Assembly (NCBI GenBank): GCA_017654935.2
Contig: CM065713.1
Span: 14,328,458 to 14,392,457, forward strand
Direction of reading: 5' to 3'
Length of the DNA stretch: 64,000 nucleotides
Source: Phymorhynchus buccinoides
Taxonomy: Eukaryota > Mollusca > Gastropoda > Neogastropoda > Raphitomidae
Shown: one piece after another, positions 13,201 through 27,200 of the stretch
Layout of the letters: each line of letters opens with the position of its first letter
How positions within the stretch are numbered: position 1 is the stretch's first letter
The notes under the pieces: model-generated
What the model saw: only the letters and a program-made list of their open reading frames with translations
The model's database searches: none
Told to the model about the DNA's origin: nothing
Program-made: the position numbers and the translations under genes

Positions 13201-16200
13201 GTGCTTGGTCCTGTCTTGTTTACTTTGTATACGTCACCTCTTGCCAATGTCATCGACCAGCACAACATGAAACATCACTTCTATGCAGATGACTCACAAC
13301 TCCAAAACAGTACAACCCCTGAAGATCTAGATTCCATTCTTACAGAAAGTAACAACTGCTATATTGATATTCAAAATTGGATGGTTCAAAATAAACTTCA
13401 ATTAAATGGTGAAAAAACCGAAGCAATGCTTGTAGGGACAAAAAACAAACTAGCCTCTGTTTCCATAGAGTCAATCCAACTGGGTAACAATATCATTCCC
13501 CTCTCAGACTCAGTCAAAAACTTAGGTGTCACTTTGGACAATACTCTTTCCATGCAGAGTTTCCTGACTCAGACCTGTCAGTCCTGCTACTATCAAATTC
13601 GTTGCATTGGCTATATTCGTAAATACCTCTCAGATGAAGCCACAGCAAAGCTTGTTACTTCCCTCATCCTATCTCGTATTGACTACTGTAATGCTCTCCT
13701 TTCTGGCCTATCAGTCTCTTCTTTATCTTGTCTCCAGCGTATTCAAAACACAGCTGCTCGTCTTGTCCTTAGGAAGAAAAAGTTCGATCATGTTAGCCCT
13801 CTTCTGCGTTCTTTGCACTGGCTTCCTGTCGCAGACAGAATTGAGTATAAATTAAACACACTTTGCTATAAATCTATTCATAAAGCTGCTCCATCTTACC
13901 TCTGTGACAATATTTCCATCTATGCGCCAGCTCGCACTTTACGTTCAGTTTCTGACCCTCTTTCTCTCCAGATCCCTAGGTATAAGCTTTCAACTGTTGG
14001 TCGGCGCTCTTTTGCTGTCTCAGGACCGACCTCCTGGAACAAACTTCCTCTCTCCCTCCGTCAGCGACCGACTCTCTCTGCTTTCAAAGCTAACCTCAAA
14101 ACCCACCTGTTCCCCCGTCATTAAAGCTCCTCTCTCTTTATCTTCTCTCTCTTGCCATTAGATCTGTTTCTGCTATATTCCATTTATGTTATCTGTGTGT
14201 GTTCGCGTTGTATTGCGTTTGTGTTTGAATGCGCTTTGAATGCTAACGTGTGTGTGCGCTTTGATTTGATTTCTATCAAGATTCAGCGCCGTATAAATAC
14301 TGTATGTTGTTGTTGTTGTTGTTGTTGTTGTTGTGTGTGTGTGTTTGTCTGGATGGTAAGTTCTAACTTGTTTGTGTTTGTATGTATACAGGGCCGGACC
14401 AAGTGATTCGTAAGGGGGGGGGTTTCCGCCGGGGGTCCAGGGAGCTGCACAGATTCAGGGTTAAGGGGTAGTGTCATTTGGGGGTCCCAGGGGTCCAAGG
14501 AGCTGCACAGGTTCAGGGTTAAGGGCTAGTGTCATTCGGGGGTCCAGGGGGCGAAGCTCCCCGTAACATTTTGCAATTTAGTGATCATTAAGGCAAAAAT
14601 TCTCTCCTTGCAGAGGAAGGACCTTGTGGTGTCTGGCGAGGAGCGCGACCTGGAGGAGTTCTTCCAGAAGGCTGAGCGGTTCCCCACCTCGGACCCCTCC
14701 ACTATCTAGGTGCTAGGATTTTGTAGAAGCGCCCCACGCATTGATTCCTGTTCTCTCCTTGCAGAGGAAGGACCTCGTGGTGTACCACGTATCTGGTGAG
14801 GAACGCGACCTGGAGGAGTTCTTCCAGAAGGCTGAACGGTTCCCCAACACCCAGGTGCTAGGATTTTGTAGAAGCGCCCCACGCATTGATTCTCATTATC
14901 TCCTTGCAGAGGAAGGACCTCGTGGTGTACCACGTGTCTGGTGAGGAGTGCGACCTGGAGGAGTTCTTCCAGAAGGCTGAACGGTTCCCCAACACCCAGG
15001 TGCTAGGATTTTGTAGAGCGCCCCACGCATTGATTCTCATTATGTCCTTGCAGAGGAAGGACCTCGTGGTGTACCACGTGTCTGGTGAGGAGCGCGACCT
15101 GGAGGAGTTCTTCCAGAAGGCTCAGCGGTTCCCCAACACCCAGGTGCTAGGATTTTGTAGAAGCGCCCCACGCATTGATTCTCATTATCTCCTTGCAGAG
15201 GAAGGACCTCGTGGTGTACCACGTGTCTGGTGAGGAGCGCGACCTGGAGGAGTTCTTCCAGAAGGCCCAGCGGTTCCCCACCTCAAACACCTCCACCGTC
15301 ACGGTGCCTCGCCTGAAGGCCTGCGAGAGGTACTTCTTCCGGGTGGGCTATGGCCTGGATTCGTGCCCCGTCAGCAACGACGCTGTCATTCACACGCAGG
15401 AAGGTTAGTAACGGCAAAAAAAATCAACAAAAAACAAGAGGCAAAGCCTTCAAGGCTCACTCGAACAGGAACATGTGGAACAACAACAAAGATTGAGGGG
15501 TTGGGGGGGTCTAAAGTACAAGATTGCCAATAACATTTTAAAGTACAAATGAAACTATCGTTAATGGATACAATTAAAAAAAAAAAATTTTTAAATGCCT
15601 GTGCCGAGAATCAGACCCAGAACCATTGGCACTCTACCAATGAACTATCAAGGCTTTCAGTGTTGATGAGTTTCTTAACTCGTGTTGCCTGTTGAATACT
15701 CTCTAAAAATGTTATCTGTTTGTTAGCTTTTTACAGTGTTGTTTTAAGTATTTAATCATTCAAATCATTATTGTTTCAAAGCTTGCATAGACATCTATAT
15801 GTGTGCAAATTTCTTCTTGGCACTTTATGTCTCGTGTCCAGGTTGTATCTTGTGAACCAGTGAACAGAATCACTTCAAATTTGATGTGGTGATGTATCAC
15901 AGCGCAGAAGATGGTCACATAAACATATAGCCATGCTGACCTTGACCGTGAATCTGTTTTTGTGTGTGTGTGTCAGATGACACGGGTCCCCCCAAGGATC
16001 TGCGCTGCCGGTTTGAGTTCCACAAGGACGGTCCTATCCACGTCAACCTGACCTGGAAGGCCCCCTGTGATTATATGGTCGTTCCTCGGGTGAGTGTCTG
16101 TCTGTGTGTGTGTCTGTCTGTGTGTGTGTGTGTGTGTGTGTGTCTGTCAGTGTGTGTGTGTGTGTCTACATGCGTACATGTGTGTGTGTGTGTGTGTGTG

Positions 16201-16367
16201 TCTGTTTGTGTGTGTGTCTGTCTGTCTGTCTGTCTGTGTGTGTGTGTGTGTGTGTCTGTCTGTCTGTATGTGTGTGTGTGTATGTCTGTGTGTGTGTCTG
16301 TGTATCTGTCTGTGTGTGTGTGTGTGTGTGTCTCTGTCTGAGTCTGTGTGTGTGTCTACATGCGTAG

Positions 16368-16401
<34 letters not shown>

Positions 16402-19400
16402 ATGCGTGAGTGTCTGTCTGTCTGTGTGTGTGTGTGTCTGTCTGTGTGTGTGTGTGTGTGTCTGTCTGTATGTGTGTGTGTGTGTGTGTGTCTCTGTGTG
16501 TGTGTGTGTGTCTGTCTGTGTGTGTGTGTCTGTATGTGTGTGTCTGTATGTCTGTGTGTGTGTGTGTGTATGTCTGTGTGTGTGTGTGTGTGTGTCTGTC
16601 TGTCTCTGTGTGTGTGTGTGTGTGTGTCTGTCTGTGTGTGTCTGTCTGAGTCTGTGTGTGTGTCTACATGTGTACATGTGTGTGTGTGCGTGTGTGCGTG
16701 CATGTGTGTGTGTGAGTGAAGGATAGTGGAGGATGCTTGTAGAAACAAAATGAATAATGCAGACTCTCAGTTAGCCTATGAAAGGCATAGGGCCCAGATT
16801 TGTAACCTCTTTTCCGCTATTGCGTTTCTGCACCACGCTGATTTCACTCATTCAAGTCGGTCCGGCCATACATGTCCGGAATTAATAGGTAGCTGTCAAT
16901 TTGATGCATTTGCTTCGAGGGAAGTAAATCTGTGTGCACACCATACCTTGGTCACTTCTAAACTCGCTTCACCCCCTTAGACCACAATTTTGCCTCTGAC
17001 TTTTTCTTTTGCAGTGGTTTGTTGTGGGGAAAACCAATCGGTGTAGAGAGTTTTTCTATGTAACGAAGTCTATATGTAAAAAAAGTCTGATCTACCACTT
17101 CCCTATGTCTAAGCCTGAAGTAAAAACCCTGTCATCTTCCTTCATTTCTCGTTTTGTTTATGCATATTTTGTGTGTGTGCATGGCTGGAGTGATTTGCGA
17201 GTTTTTTTTAATAATTCAAAATCGTTGCGATGAGTATGAGTTAAAGCTCACAGCCAAGCTTTCGTTTGACCTTATTTAGATATACAAACTTTTTGATGTG
17301 TTGTTCAGAACGAACGTGAAAAAGATGCTATCAATGACTTATTTAGTTTCTGCGATTAAATCTTTCGTTTTGGGTTTCAACTTGGACTTTTGTTTTAATT
17401 TGCTATAATTGAAGGGAAAAGGCGAATTTTCGGGATTATTATTTAGTTTTGTAAAAAAATAAAACGATGCTCAGAAATTGAAAAAAAATGTGTCTGCTCA
17501 ATTAGACTTTGAACCGAGTGGAACTAGGAAATGACGACATAGGCCTTGAATTTCCGCGGTTTGCGTAGCCACTGGCTGCGGTTTGGGCACTTCAAGTACT
17601 TTGTACTTTGTGCTTCATGAGGCAGCGTGATCTTATTCTCAAATAGTATTCTTAAACGGTCTGCTTTCATACTGTGCCTTCACTAAGCCTATGGAGAAAC
17701 TCCGTGACATCATGAAATTTGTGTTCTGACCACACTACGTCATTAAAATACAATGCTAAACTTCAACAACAACAATATGATGTAAAAAGAAGAAAAAAAG
17801 ATGTCATTTTAGGCTTTGCCTTTCTTGTTTTAACCCATCGAAATAAGTGTAACTGCTTCCAGGAAAGGCCTCCAAATACACTTACCGTAATTCGCAGACT
17901 ATTGGGGTCTGCAACGAACACTTTTTGCAAGAGTGAATGACCTTGGTGGGTGGGGGAAGATGGTTCAGTACTGACCAAACAGGGGGATAACTCGCCAATA
18001 ACCCTATTTGATGCCACTAAATGGCTGCTTTTCGCAAGAGTGAATGCCCTTGTCAGTACTGACCAGCAAGGGCATCACTCTCACTGTCAAGGGCGTTAAT
18101 AACCCTAGTTGCAGAGGCCTATAAGCTGCAACTTTTTTTTTACCCCCCCCTACGGCTAGCACAGTGCCACGGCCTAAGCATCACCGAAAGTGAAAGTAAA
18201 CTCAACTCAATGGAATCCTTGATTCAGACCTTTGATCTGTGGCCTTGTTCACGGTTGATGACACAAAAAAAATTCACCTTGATTTCGGTATATTTTTCAC
18301 AAAATGACGATCTGTTTCGCGGTCCGACACTTTCGTTTTGGCAGTCAACACACCCGCGATCAACTCTAGACTCAACCGGAAGCAGACATCGTGCATCGCC
18401 ACGCTTCCACGGCTTATGCTTCGACGCGGCTTATGCTTTACTTTTTTCATATTTTATATTTTAAAGTAGGGTGTGAGGCTTATACAGTGGAACCCCACTT
18501 ATAAGACCTTCAAAAATCAGGTCTTATGAGGGAGGGGTCTTATAAGGGAGGTAATTTTAGTACTTACAAAGAAGGGAAATGTCTCCGAGAAGTAGGTGTT
18601 ACGTGGGAGGGAGTCGAAATAAGGCTTTACGCCCTCTTCGGCCTTTCGGCCATGTGGGGCGAAAGGGAGGGAGTCTTATGATGGGAGGTCTTATTGGGAG
18701 GTTCCACTGTATTACGAAGCGGTACATTCATGGATGCTCCTGCTTTCAGGATGTCCTGAAATGCAGGATTTTTTTTATTGCCTGGAGCCGGCGTCCCCGG
18801 ATTATGAGAATTTGAGAAGCAACAGATTTCCTATTTATAGACGTTTTGTTGATTTCCTGCATGTGTAGAATATAAAATAAATGAATACAGATGCAGTGGA
18901 AGCTCCCTTATAAGACCTCCCGTTATAAGACCCCCTCCCACATAAGACCTACCTCTCTGAGACATTGCCCTTCTTTGTAAGTATTGAAATTACCTCCCTT
19001 ATAATACCCCTCCCTTATAAAGACCTGATTTTCGATGATTTTTGAAGGTCTTATAAGGGAGGTTCCACTGTAAATATTTACATGCCTGTACCAGGAACTT
19101 TATATTTTTAGGATTGTTTAAGTCACGTTGTTAACTGGGCGGCCCCTGGACCCCTGCCTTGCAGGGTTTTTGAAATTTCCCAGGAGCACCCATGCACATT
19201 TAACAGGGTTCCCACTGTCCTTACAGGTGCTTATAGGTTTTTATATTTGTGGATGGGCCTCATAAGGCCTTATAGGTGCTTATATTTAACCTATCGGTCC
19301 TTACAGAAAGTACTTAGGTCCTTATGGATAACAAAAAGTCATCATTTTTTTGCAAAGGACGAAAACAAATCTGAAGTGTGCACATTTAGTCTTAAACCTT

Positions 19401-21195
19401 TGAAAAATGACAGATTTTGACCGCATTTGCGTCTAATCGCGTTCAGAATGAAGTAGAAGTGGAGCAGACGACATAACAAGGGAGGTAAATCACTGAACTT
19501 GCTCAATGAGCCTGACCAGAAGTAACCGGTCGACAACGTTGCCGCGTTCTCATGAAGAAAGCAAGATGCCAGGAAAATGCTCTTTCCAAGATCGCTGGTT
19601 AAAAGACGGTGATTATAAGTACTGGATTAGGACAGACAAAGATCCCAGGAAGGCGCAATGTTTTGTGTGCGCTATATCACTGAACTTGGCGTCAATGGGC
19701 ACAGATTTGTAGAGAATTTTCTTTAGGCTCCAGACGGTTTACGTCCTTATGAGAAGTGAAATGGTGCTTATAAGGTCCTTATATTGTAACAGATCTGAAG
19801 GGTGGGAACCCTGTTTAATATTTCTCTTCAGCTTCATGGGGGTGGGGGGGCTTTGCCATTTTTTCTCTCTCAGAAATACTTGGTGACGGGCCAGCGGTTG
19901 GACGGAAGCAAGCCGGTGAAGCACATCACGCCATCCGAGACGCGCAACGCTTCACTGCACTACCTGTGGACGGATGTGGTCAGGGGGGGCAAGTACACCT
20001 TCACCGTGAAAACCAACCTCGAGGGGGCGCAGTCGTCTGCCCCTGTTCCTGTCAACATCCGTAAGTTTTCAGAAAAGGGGGGGAGGGAGGCGTAGAGGGA
20101 GGCGTGTTTACGCGCAAGCATTCGTAATTTTTCTGTTTGAAAGTCCGTTCAACCCTTTTCTCCGCCAATGTCGCATTTATGCACAACAATGGTTTAACCC
20201 TTTCACCGCCAGCCATTTTTCAGAAAAAAACACCCCATTAAACTTAACTGGGCAGAGAAAAAAAAAATTGTCTGTTATGTTGGGAATTCCTCTCTGACAT
20301 ATATAGCATTAGGCCTATCCTTACCTCCCAAATTAAGAAAGTAGGGTCTTCAGATAACAGGCCCTGATTTGATGCCTTTTAGTGACATGGGTGTTATGCA
20401 TAAATGCGACATTGGTGGTGAAAGGGTTAACACCCATGTCACTAAAAGGCATCAAATCAGGGCCTGTTATTCCCGAAGACCCTATTTTCTTTATTTGGGT
20501 AGGTAAGGATAGGCCTAATGTTATGCATGTCACAGAGTATTTATTTCCCAATGTTTTAGATACTTTTTTTTCTACGCAGTTAAGCTTAACGCCTTCGCTG
20601 CCCACGACGTATATTTACGTCCTCTATAGCGCTTCAGTACTTGCCACCGACGTATATATACGTCGCCGCTAAGCAGCGATATTGCCGCGTTCCAAAAATC
20701 GCGTGGCAAGCCGGCGGCGCCTGCTCAAGTAGCAGGCGGCAGCGAAGGGGTTAATGGTATTTTGGGGCTGAAAACACGGCTGGCGGCGAAAGGGTTAACG
20801 CCCTCCGACCTGGAACAGGTGCATTTGGAACTATCGAGATAGTGGGACGATCCTGGAGGTACTGCAATGAATACCCCGGGAAAGTCCCGTCGTTTGTGAC
20901 TAATCAAGATTGGTGCGTGATTCTGCTTCCCCAAACATCTGATTGTTATCGTGAATAATATTTGAGCTGTCATTTTTGTTTTTTGTTTTTTTAAAGAAAT
21001 TTTAGCAAACATAACTTGAATTCTGTTCACTGTGGATTTGATGTAGAGATCTTAGCTCCATCTTTTTTTTAAAAGCGAAAACGTCCAATTTTTATGCAAA
21101 AATTCCATGACGTCTGGTTGTGAGAAAACATGGTATGGCGAGCACACGCGCACACACACACACACACACACATCCACACGCACACGCACGCACAC

Positions 21196-21233
<38 letters not shown>

Positions 21234-24200
21234 TTGAAGTTTGACATCAAATCTAGAATACTTGCAAAACTAGTACATAGAAAAGAGAGTTTTGGCTCTT
21301 TCTTTCAGATGGGTTGGTTTAAAAAAATGATGATGTAAAAGCAAATAAACCCGAGGTTCGAACCTGGGTACAGGGGATTTTTCCACTCACTTTGCAGCCT
21401 TACGGTCTGTCTTTCAGATGAGACGATAAACCGAAGTCCTGTGTGCCCATGCACTTAGCACACGTCAAAACCCAGTGGCAACGAAAAAGTTGTCATTTGG
21501 TCAAAGTTTACTCCCTACCCCCTTCCTTCATCAGTCACACAAAAATTGCATGAACCTGACGCGCTCTCCAGGTGGGAGCAACCCGAATTTCACTATAAAG
21601 TACCTAATACCTAATAAATTCACATTTCCTTTATATTCTTCGGATGTGGTTAGAACACATTTTTTAAAAAATTGACGAAAATATGCCCTGAGCAGAAATG
21701 TGATGATTTGAAGGTTGTCGACTGATTTTTACTGTTGCTCCAAAACATGCTATGTGACTTATGTGCTGTTTTCCTATCATTCCGGACGATTTCTGAGCAG
21801 ACTCGGAACAGGAGAACGCCAGTTAGGGCGGCCTACTTAGGAGTATTCTCGGAACAGCGATTGTTTTAATCTAAAACCTGTCTAAATCCATGTTTTTTCA
21901 ATCCAAACCACGTTTTTCGAGTTACATTCATCACTGTTCCTGCTTTCGTTTTACTTACGTTTGGCACTTCTATCTGAATTTTTAATGTTAAAAATTAAAA
22001 TTTAAAAAAATCAGCCCTAGACAAGCCTCAGAAAATACTCCAATTCTTTTTCCTTAACAGTGATAGTAATAACGAGACTACTGATTCAGATTTTGATACA
22101 ATTAACCACGATCTCAAAGCGAAAAATAAACTTGGATCAAGCAGTAATGTTGTCAAAACTGAATCATTGACAGTGTTGAGTTTTGTTGCGCTTCTTATTT
22201 GTTATGTTTTTTCCCCTAGGCAACCCCAGGCCAGTAATGAAGTTTACCTAAGGCAAGTGATGTCCTGAAGGGGTTAAGTTCGGTCATATTTGTTGAGGTT
22301 TACCGTCAAATGCGGACTATAAGCCGCTACTTTTTTTCCTTAAATTTGGTCCATGCGGCTTATAGACTGATACGGCTTGTATGTGGATTATTCCAATTTT
22401 GTGTTAGGAATCTGTTGTTATGGAATCTGTTTCCAGCCTCATGTTCAGCCTGTTCTTTAGCTTCACTGCAGCTGTCAAAACTGGTTTTGACACTGAATAG
22501 ATTCAAATCCAATGTTAAAAGGTGTAAGATCTTTAACCCTAATTGCGCCCTGCTTGTTAGAGTGGAGAGCTGCACTCCTAGCCTGGGGGTTTTGAGAGAC
22601 AGCAGCAAATTTTATGGGTACTCCGGTTAAAGCTAAAAAATGCATCAGCACCGGTTTGGTCGAGTGAAGAATTATTCGTCTGCTATTCGTCTGCCTGCTT
22701 TCGCTCATTTCTGACTGCGTTTCGTCCTCTTCTGGGTCAAAATCACTGTCATCGTCAGCAAATGTCTCATCAATGACTCGTTTCACACTAAACCTTGGTC
22801 GCTTACTCATGGTGATGATAAAATAATCAAAAAAAATACAAAAATCGCAGACATGCTTGAAAACCGGCGCACTTTGTGTGGCAAGATTTTCGAAAAGAAA
22901 GGGGCACATAGTGAGCTCCCTTTAGTCGTTAATATTCATGAGGTCGAAGGTGAAAGAAGGTAAGGGGTCAAGCCCGACAGTTTGTCGGGCACAGGCGCTG
23001 GCAACTGTTCTCACACGCCCGACAAATTGTCGGGCACAGGGCGGAATGAGTTAAATACTCATGTTCTACTAGCATCATTTATGTTTTAGTGTTGCTTTCA
23101 GCACATAGGTAGGCAACATCTGCTGCTTTTTTGCTTAACTTTGTCAACTTTTTTGTTTGAATCATTTTCTCAGGGGCTTATATACTGATGCGGCTTATAT
23201 GTGAATAAATCCCTAATATTCTGTCAATTTAAGAGATGCGGCTTATATACAGGTGCGTCTTATAGTCCAGTTTTGACGGTACTAGACATTGTTAAATTAC
23301 AGCGGCGTTGTTGTGGTGGTTGTTGTTTTTAGCCCCCTACCCAGCTCCGGAGGGCTTCGCAGTGACTCCAAGATCAGACAACTCCGTCCTGCTGACGTGG
23401 AACACTCCCAAAGACAAACCCGCCGCCGCCAGCTTCCTGGTGAGTCTCTGCACCCCCCAACATGTTGCACAGACTTTAACCCTTTCATCGCCACTGTCGC
23501 CTCTTGGCACCACAATGATTTATCACCCATGTCACTGAAAGGCATCAAATGAGGGTCTGGTATCCAGTGACATTATGTTCTTAATTGTGGGAGGTAAGGA
23601 TAGGCCCTATTTTCTGCACGTCACAGAGGAATCCCCAGTATTCCAGACGGAATCTTTTCTCTACCCAGGTAAGTTTAATGGTAAATTTTGGCTGAGGAAT
23701 GGCTAGCGTTGAAAGGATTAACAGGAATTGTTCGGAAATAATTAAGGGGAGTAATTTCATGATGTGTGGGAGTGATCTCGCCTAATTCAATCGGTCAAAC
23801 AGGGGAAGTTAGTCTACCTTCAGGTAGATCCCCAGCCCTCGCTTAATTCGTGTGTTTGAGGAGACACACAGCATGTAGAACGCAGTACGTCATTCTAAAT
23901 CGCCTTTTAGTCCCCAAATGATGTCAACTTCAGAATTTGACAGATTATGATAAGTGGCTGCTCACTCCCTTCTTCCTCTTCTTCTTCGATGTAACCTTTG
24001 CAATGTCAATCATTTCAGGGCTGTAACTCATTTCTTTAAAAGGCCCTAAAGTTGCTATATTTATCCTAAAACTTTTGTATAGGGGAGTTAAAACTGGACA
24101 TTAAAAAAGAATATGATGAATTTACAGCGGGTGACCACAAGCGCATTAATAATAATTCGTTAACTGTGTGCAGAGTTACAACTTTTCCTGACAAAGATGA

Positions 24201-27200
24201 TGATGATAATGATGATGACGATAATTATCGCTCAATATGAACCTGTGCACAGGGCTACAACTTCATGATGATGATGATGATGATGACAATGATGGTGGTG
24301 ATGATGAGGATGACGATGGTGATAATGATGATGATGACGATAATTATCGCTCAGTATTAATCTGTGTGCAGGGCTACAACTTCATCATGATGATGATGAC
24401 GATGATATTGATGATGACGATAATTATCGCTCAGTATTAACCTGTGCACAGGGCTACAACTTCATGATGATGGTGATGATGATATTGATGATGACGATAA
24501 TTATCGCTCAGTATTAACCTGTGCACAGGGCTACAACTTCATGATGATGATGACGATGATATTGATGATGACGATAATTATCGCTCAGTATTAACCTGTG
24601 CACAGGGCTACAACTTCATGATGATGATGACGATGATATTGATGATGACGATAATTATCGCTCAGTATTAACCTGTGCACAGGGCTACAACTTCATGATG
24701 ATGGTGATGATGATGATGATATTGATGATGACGATAATTATCGCTCAGTATTAACCTGTGCACAGGGCTACAACTTCATGATGATGATGATGGTGATGAT
24801 GATATTGATGATGACGATAATTATCGCTCAGTATTAACCTCTGTGTGCAGGGCTACAACTTCATCATGATGATGATAATATTGGTGATGATGATAATGAA
24901 GATGATGATGATGATGATGATGATGATATTGGTGATGATGATAATGAATGATGATGATGATAATTGTGTGCAGGGTTACAACTTGACTACCTGACAAAGA
25001 TGATGATGATGACAATGATGGTGATAATGATGATGACAGTGATGATGATGATGATAACCTATGTGCATAGTTACAACTTGACTACCTGACAAAGATGATG
25101 ATGATGACAATGATGGTGATAGTGATGATGACAATGATGATGACAATGATGGTGATAATGATGATGATAATGATGATGACAGTGATGATGATGATGATAA
25201 CCTATGTGCATAGTTACAACTTGACTACCAGATGCTGATGATGATAACTCGTTAACTGTGTCCAGAGTTACAACTTTACCTAACAAAGATGATGATGATG
25301 ATAACGATAATTATCGCTCGGCATTAACCTCTGTGTGCAGGGCTACAACTTCATGATGATGATGATGATGATGATATTGATGATGACGATAACTCGTTAA
25401 CTGTGTCCAGAGTTACAACTTTACCTAACAAAGATGATGATGATGATAACGATAATTATCGCTCGGCATTAACCTCTGTGTGCAGGGCTACAACTTCATG
25501 ATGATGATGATGATGATGATATTGATGATGACGATAACTCTTAACTGTGTCCAGAGTTACAACTTTACCTAACAAAGATGATGATGATGATAACGATAAT
25601 TATCGCTCAGCATTAACCTCTGTGTGCAGGGCTACAACTTCATGATGATGATGATGGTGATGATGATAATGATGATGAAGATGATGATGACAATGATTGA
25701 TGATGAAGATGATATTGATGATGACGATAACTATCGCTCAGTACATGTATTAACCTATTGTGTGCAGGGCTACAACTTTATGATGATGATGAAGATGATA
25801 CTGATGATGACGATAACTATCGCTCAGTATCGACCTCTGTGTGCAGGGCTACAACTTTATGATGATGAATAAGATGATACTGATGATGACGATAACTATC
25901 GCTCAGTATCGACCTCTGTGTGCAGGGCTACAACTTTATGATGATGAATAAGATGATACTGATGATGACGATAACTATCGCTCAGTATCGACCTCTGTGT
26001 GCAGGGCTACAACTTTATGATGATGATGAAGATGATACTGATGATGACGATAACTATCGCTCAGTATCGACCTCTGTGTGCAGGGCTACAACTTTATGAT
26101 GATGATGAAGATGATACTGATGATGACGATAACTATCGCTCAGTATCGACCTCTGTGTGCAGGGCTACAACTTTATGATGATGAATAAGATGATACTGAT
26201 GATGACGATAACTATCGCTCAGTATCGACCTCTGTGTGCAGGGCTACAACTTTATGATGATGAATAAGATGATACTGATGATGACGATAACTATCGCTCA
26301 GTATCGACCTCTGTGTGCAGGGCTACAACTTTATGATGATGAATAAGATGATACTGATGATGACGATAACTATCGCTCAGTACCGACCTCTGTGTGCAGG
26401 GCTACAACTTTATGATGATGAATAAGATGATACTGATGATGACGATAACTATCGCTCAGTACCGACCTCTGTGTGCAGGGCTACAACTTGACGCTGTGGC
26501 AGGAAGATCAGCTGTACGTCTCCACCATGGTGGATGCGAAGGCGACGTATTTCTCTCACAACGTGACGCAGGGATTCTGGTACACGGTCGCGATCCGCGT
26601 CGTAGTCAAAGACGCTCCTGACGGCCATACCGAGAGGCAACGCTTCCCTTGTGAGTTGGGCGAAGAAATTGGGGATCGATGTCGACAGTGTGTGTGCGTG
26701 TGTCTGTGTGTGTGTGAGGCATGAAAACAGCTCTGCTGTCTCCGCCGATTATTTTGTGGAAATCGATCGTTCTCCGCCGAAAACGAAAAATCTCCTCCGA
26801 AAAAAACAAAAACAAACCCAAATGATCTTTATACGGCACACTCTTCATTTCGCGCCTTTTTGCTCTTCTGCCATTGTCATTTCCAAGATGGCGTCAGCTG
26901 ATATCGCATGTATCGATTTGGCGAAACCAAAATGTAAAAACCCCAAAAGTACGTGAATCATCGGAGAAGTGATTGGCTGCAGAATGTAGTTTGTGGCCAA
27001 AGAGTGTCCAAAAGTAGTTAGTTGGAAGGCGAAGTAGGATGTGAAATGAGTACTCCCCCCCGCTCGACAAAACTCCCGATGTTAACTGAAAAGACGGGTG
27101 GAAGGAAGTTTCTGCCGAGAATTTTTTGGTGGAACAGTAGTCCCCCCCCCGCTGAACAAAACTTTTGATGTTAGGTTAAATTTGTGTTTTGGGAACAGTA

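Larger units (their letters stand above)
20149..20798. mobile_element. Nested TTAA MITE cluster: family A host with two inserts
   Basis: The outer family A copy starts near AACCCTTTTCTCCGCCAATG and ends CGGCGAAAGGGTTAA. Another family A copy (20194-20430) sits in its internal TTAA (...CAATGGTTTAA / CACCCATGTCAC...), and a different MITE (20586-20754) sits in a second internal TTAA just before TGGTATTTTGG. Confidence 0.85.

Noticed and set aside
16094..16748. Cys/Val-rich and His/Thr-rich ORFs
   Set aside because: Produced by (TG)n/(CA)n repeat in an intron.
24164..26478. CRISPR-like repeat and spacer array
   Set aside because: Units are directly joined and spacers are GAT repeats of the same kind; the host is an animal gene with introns.
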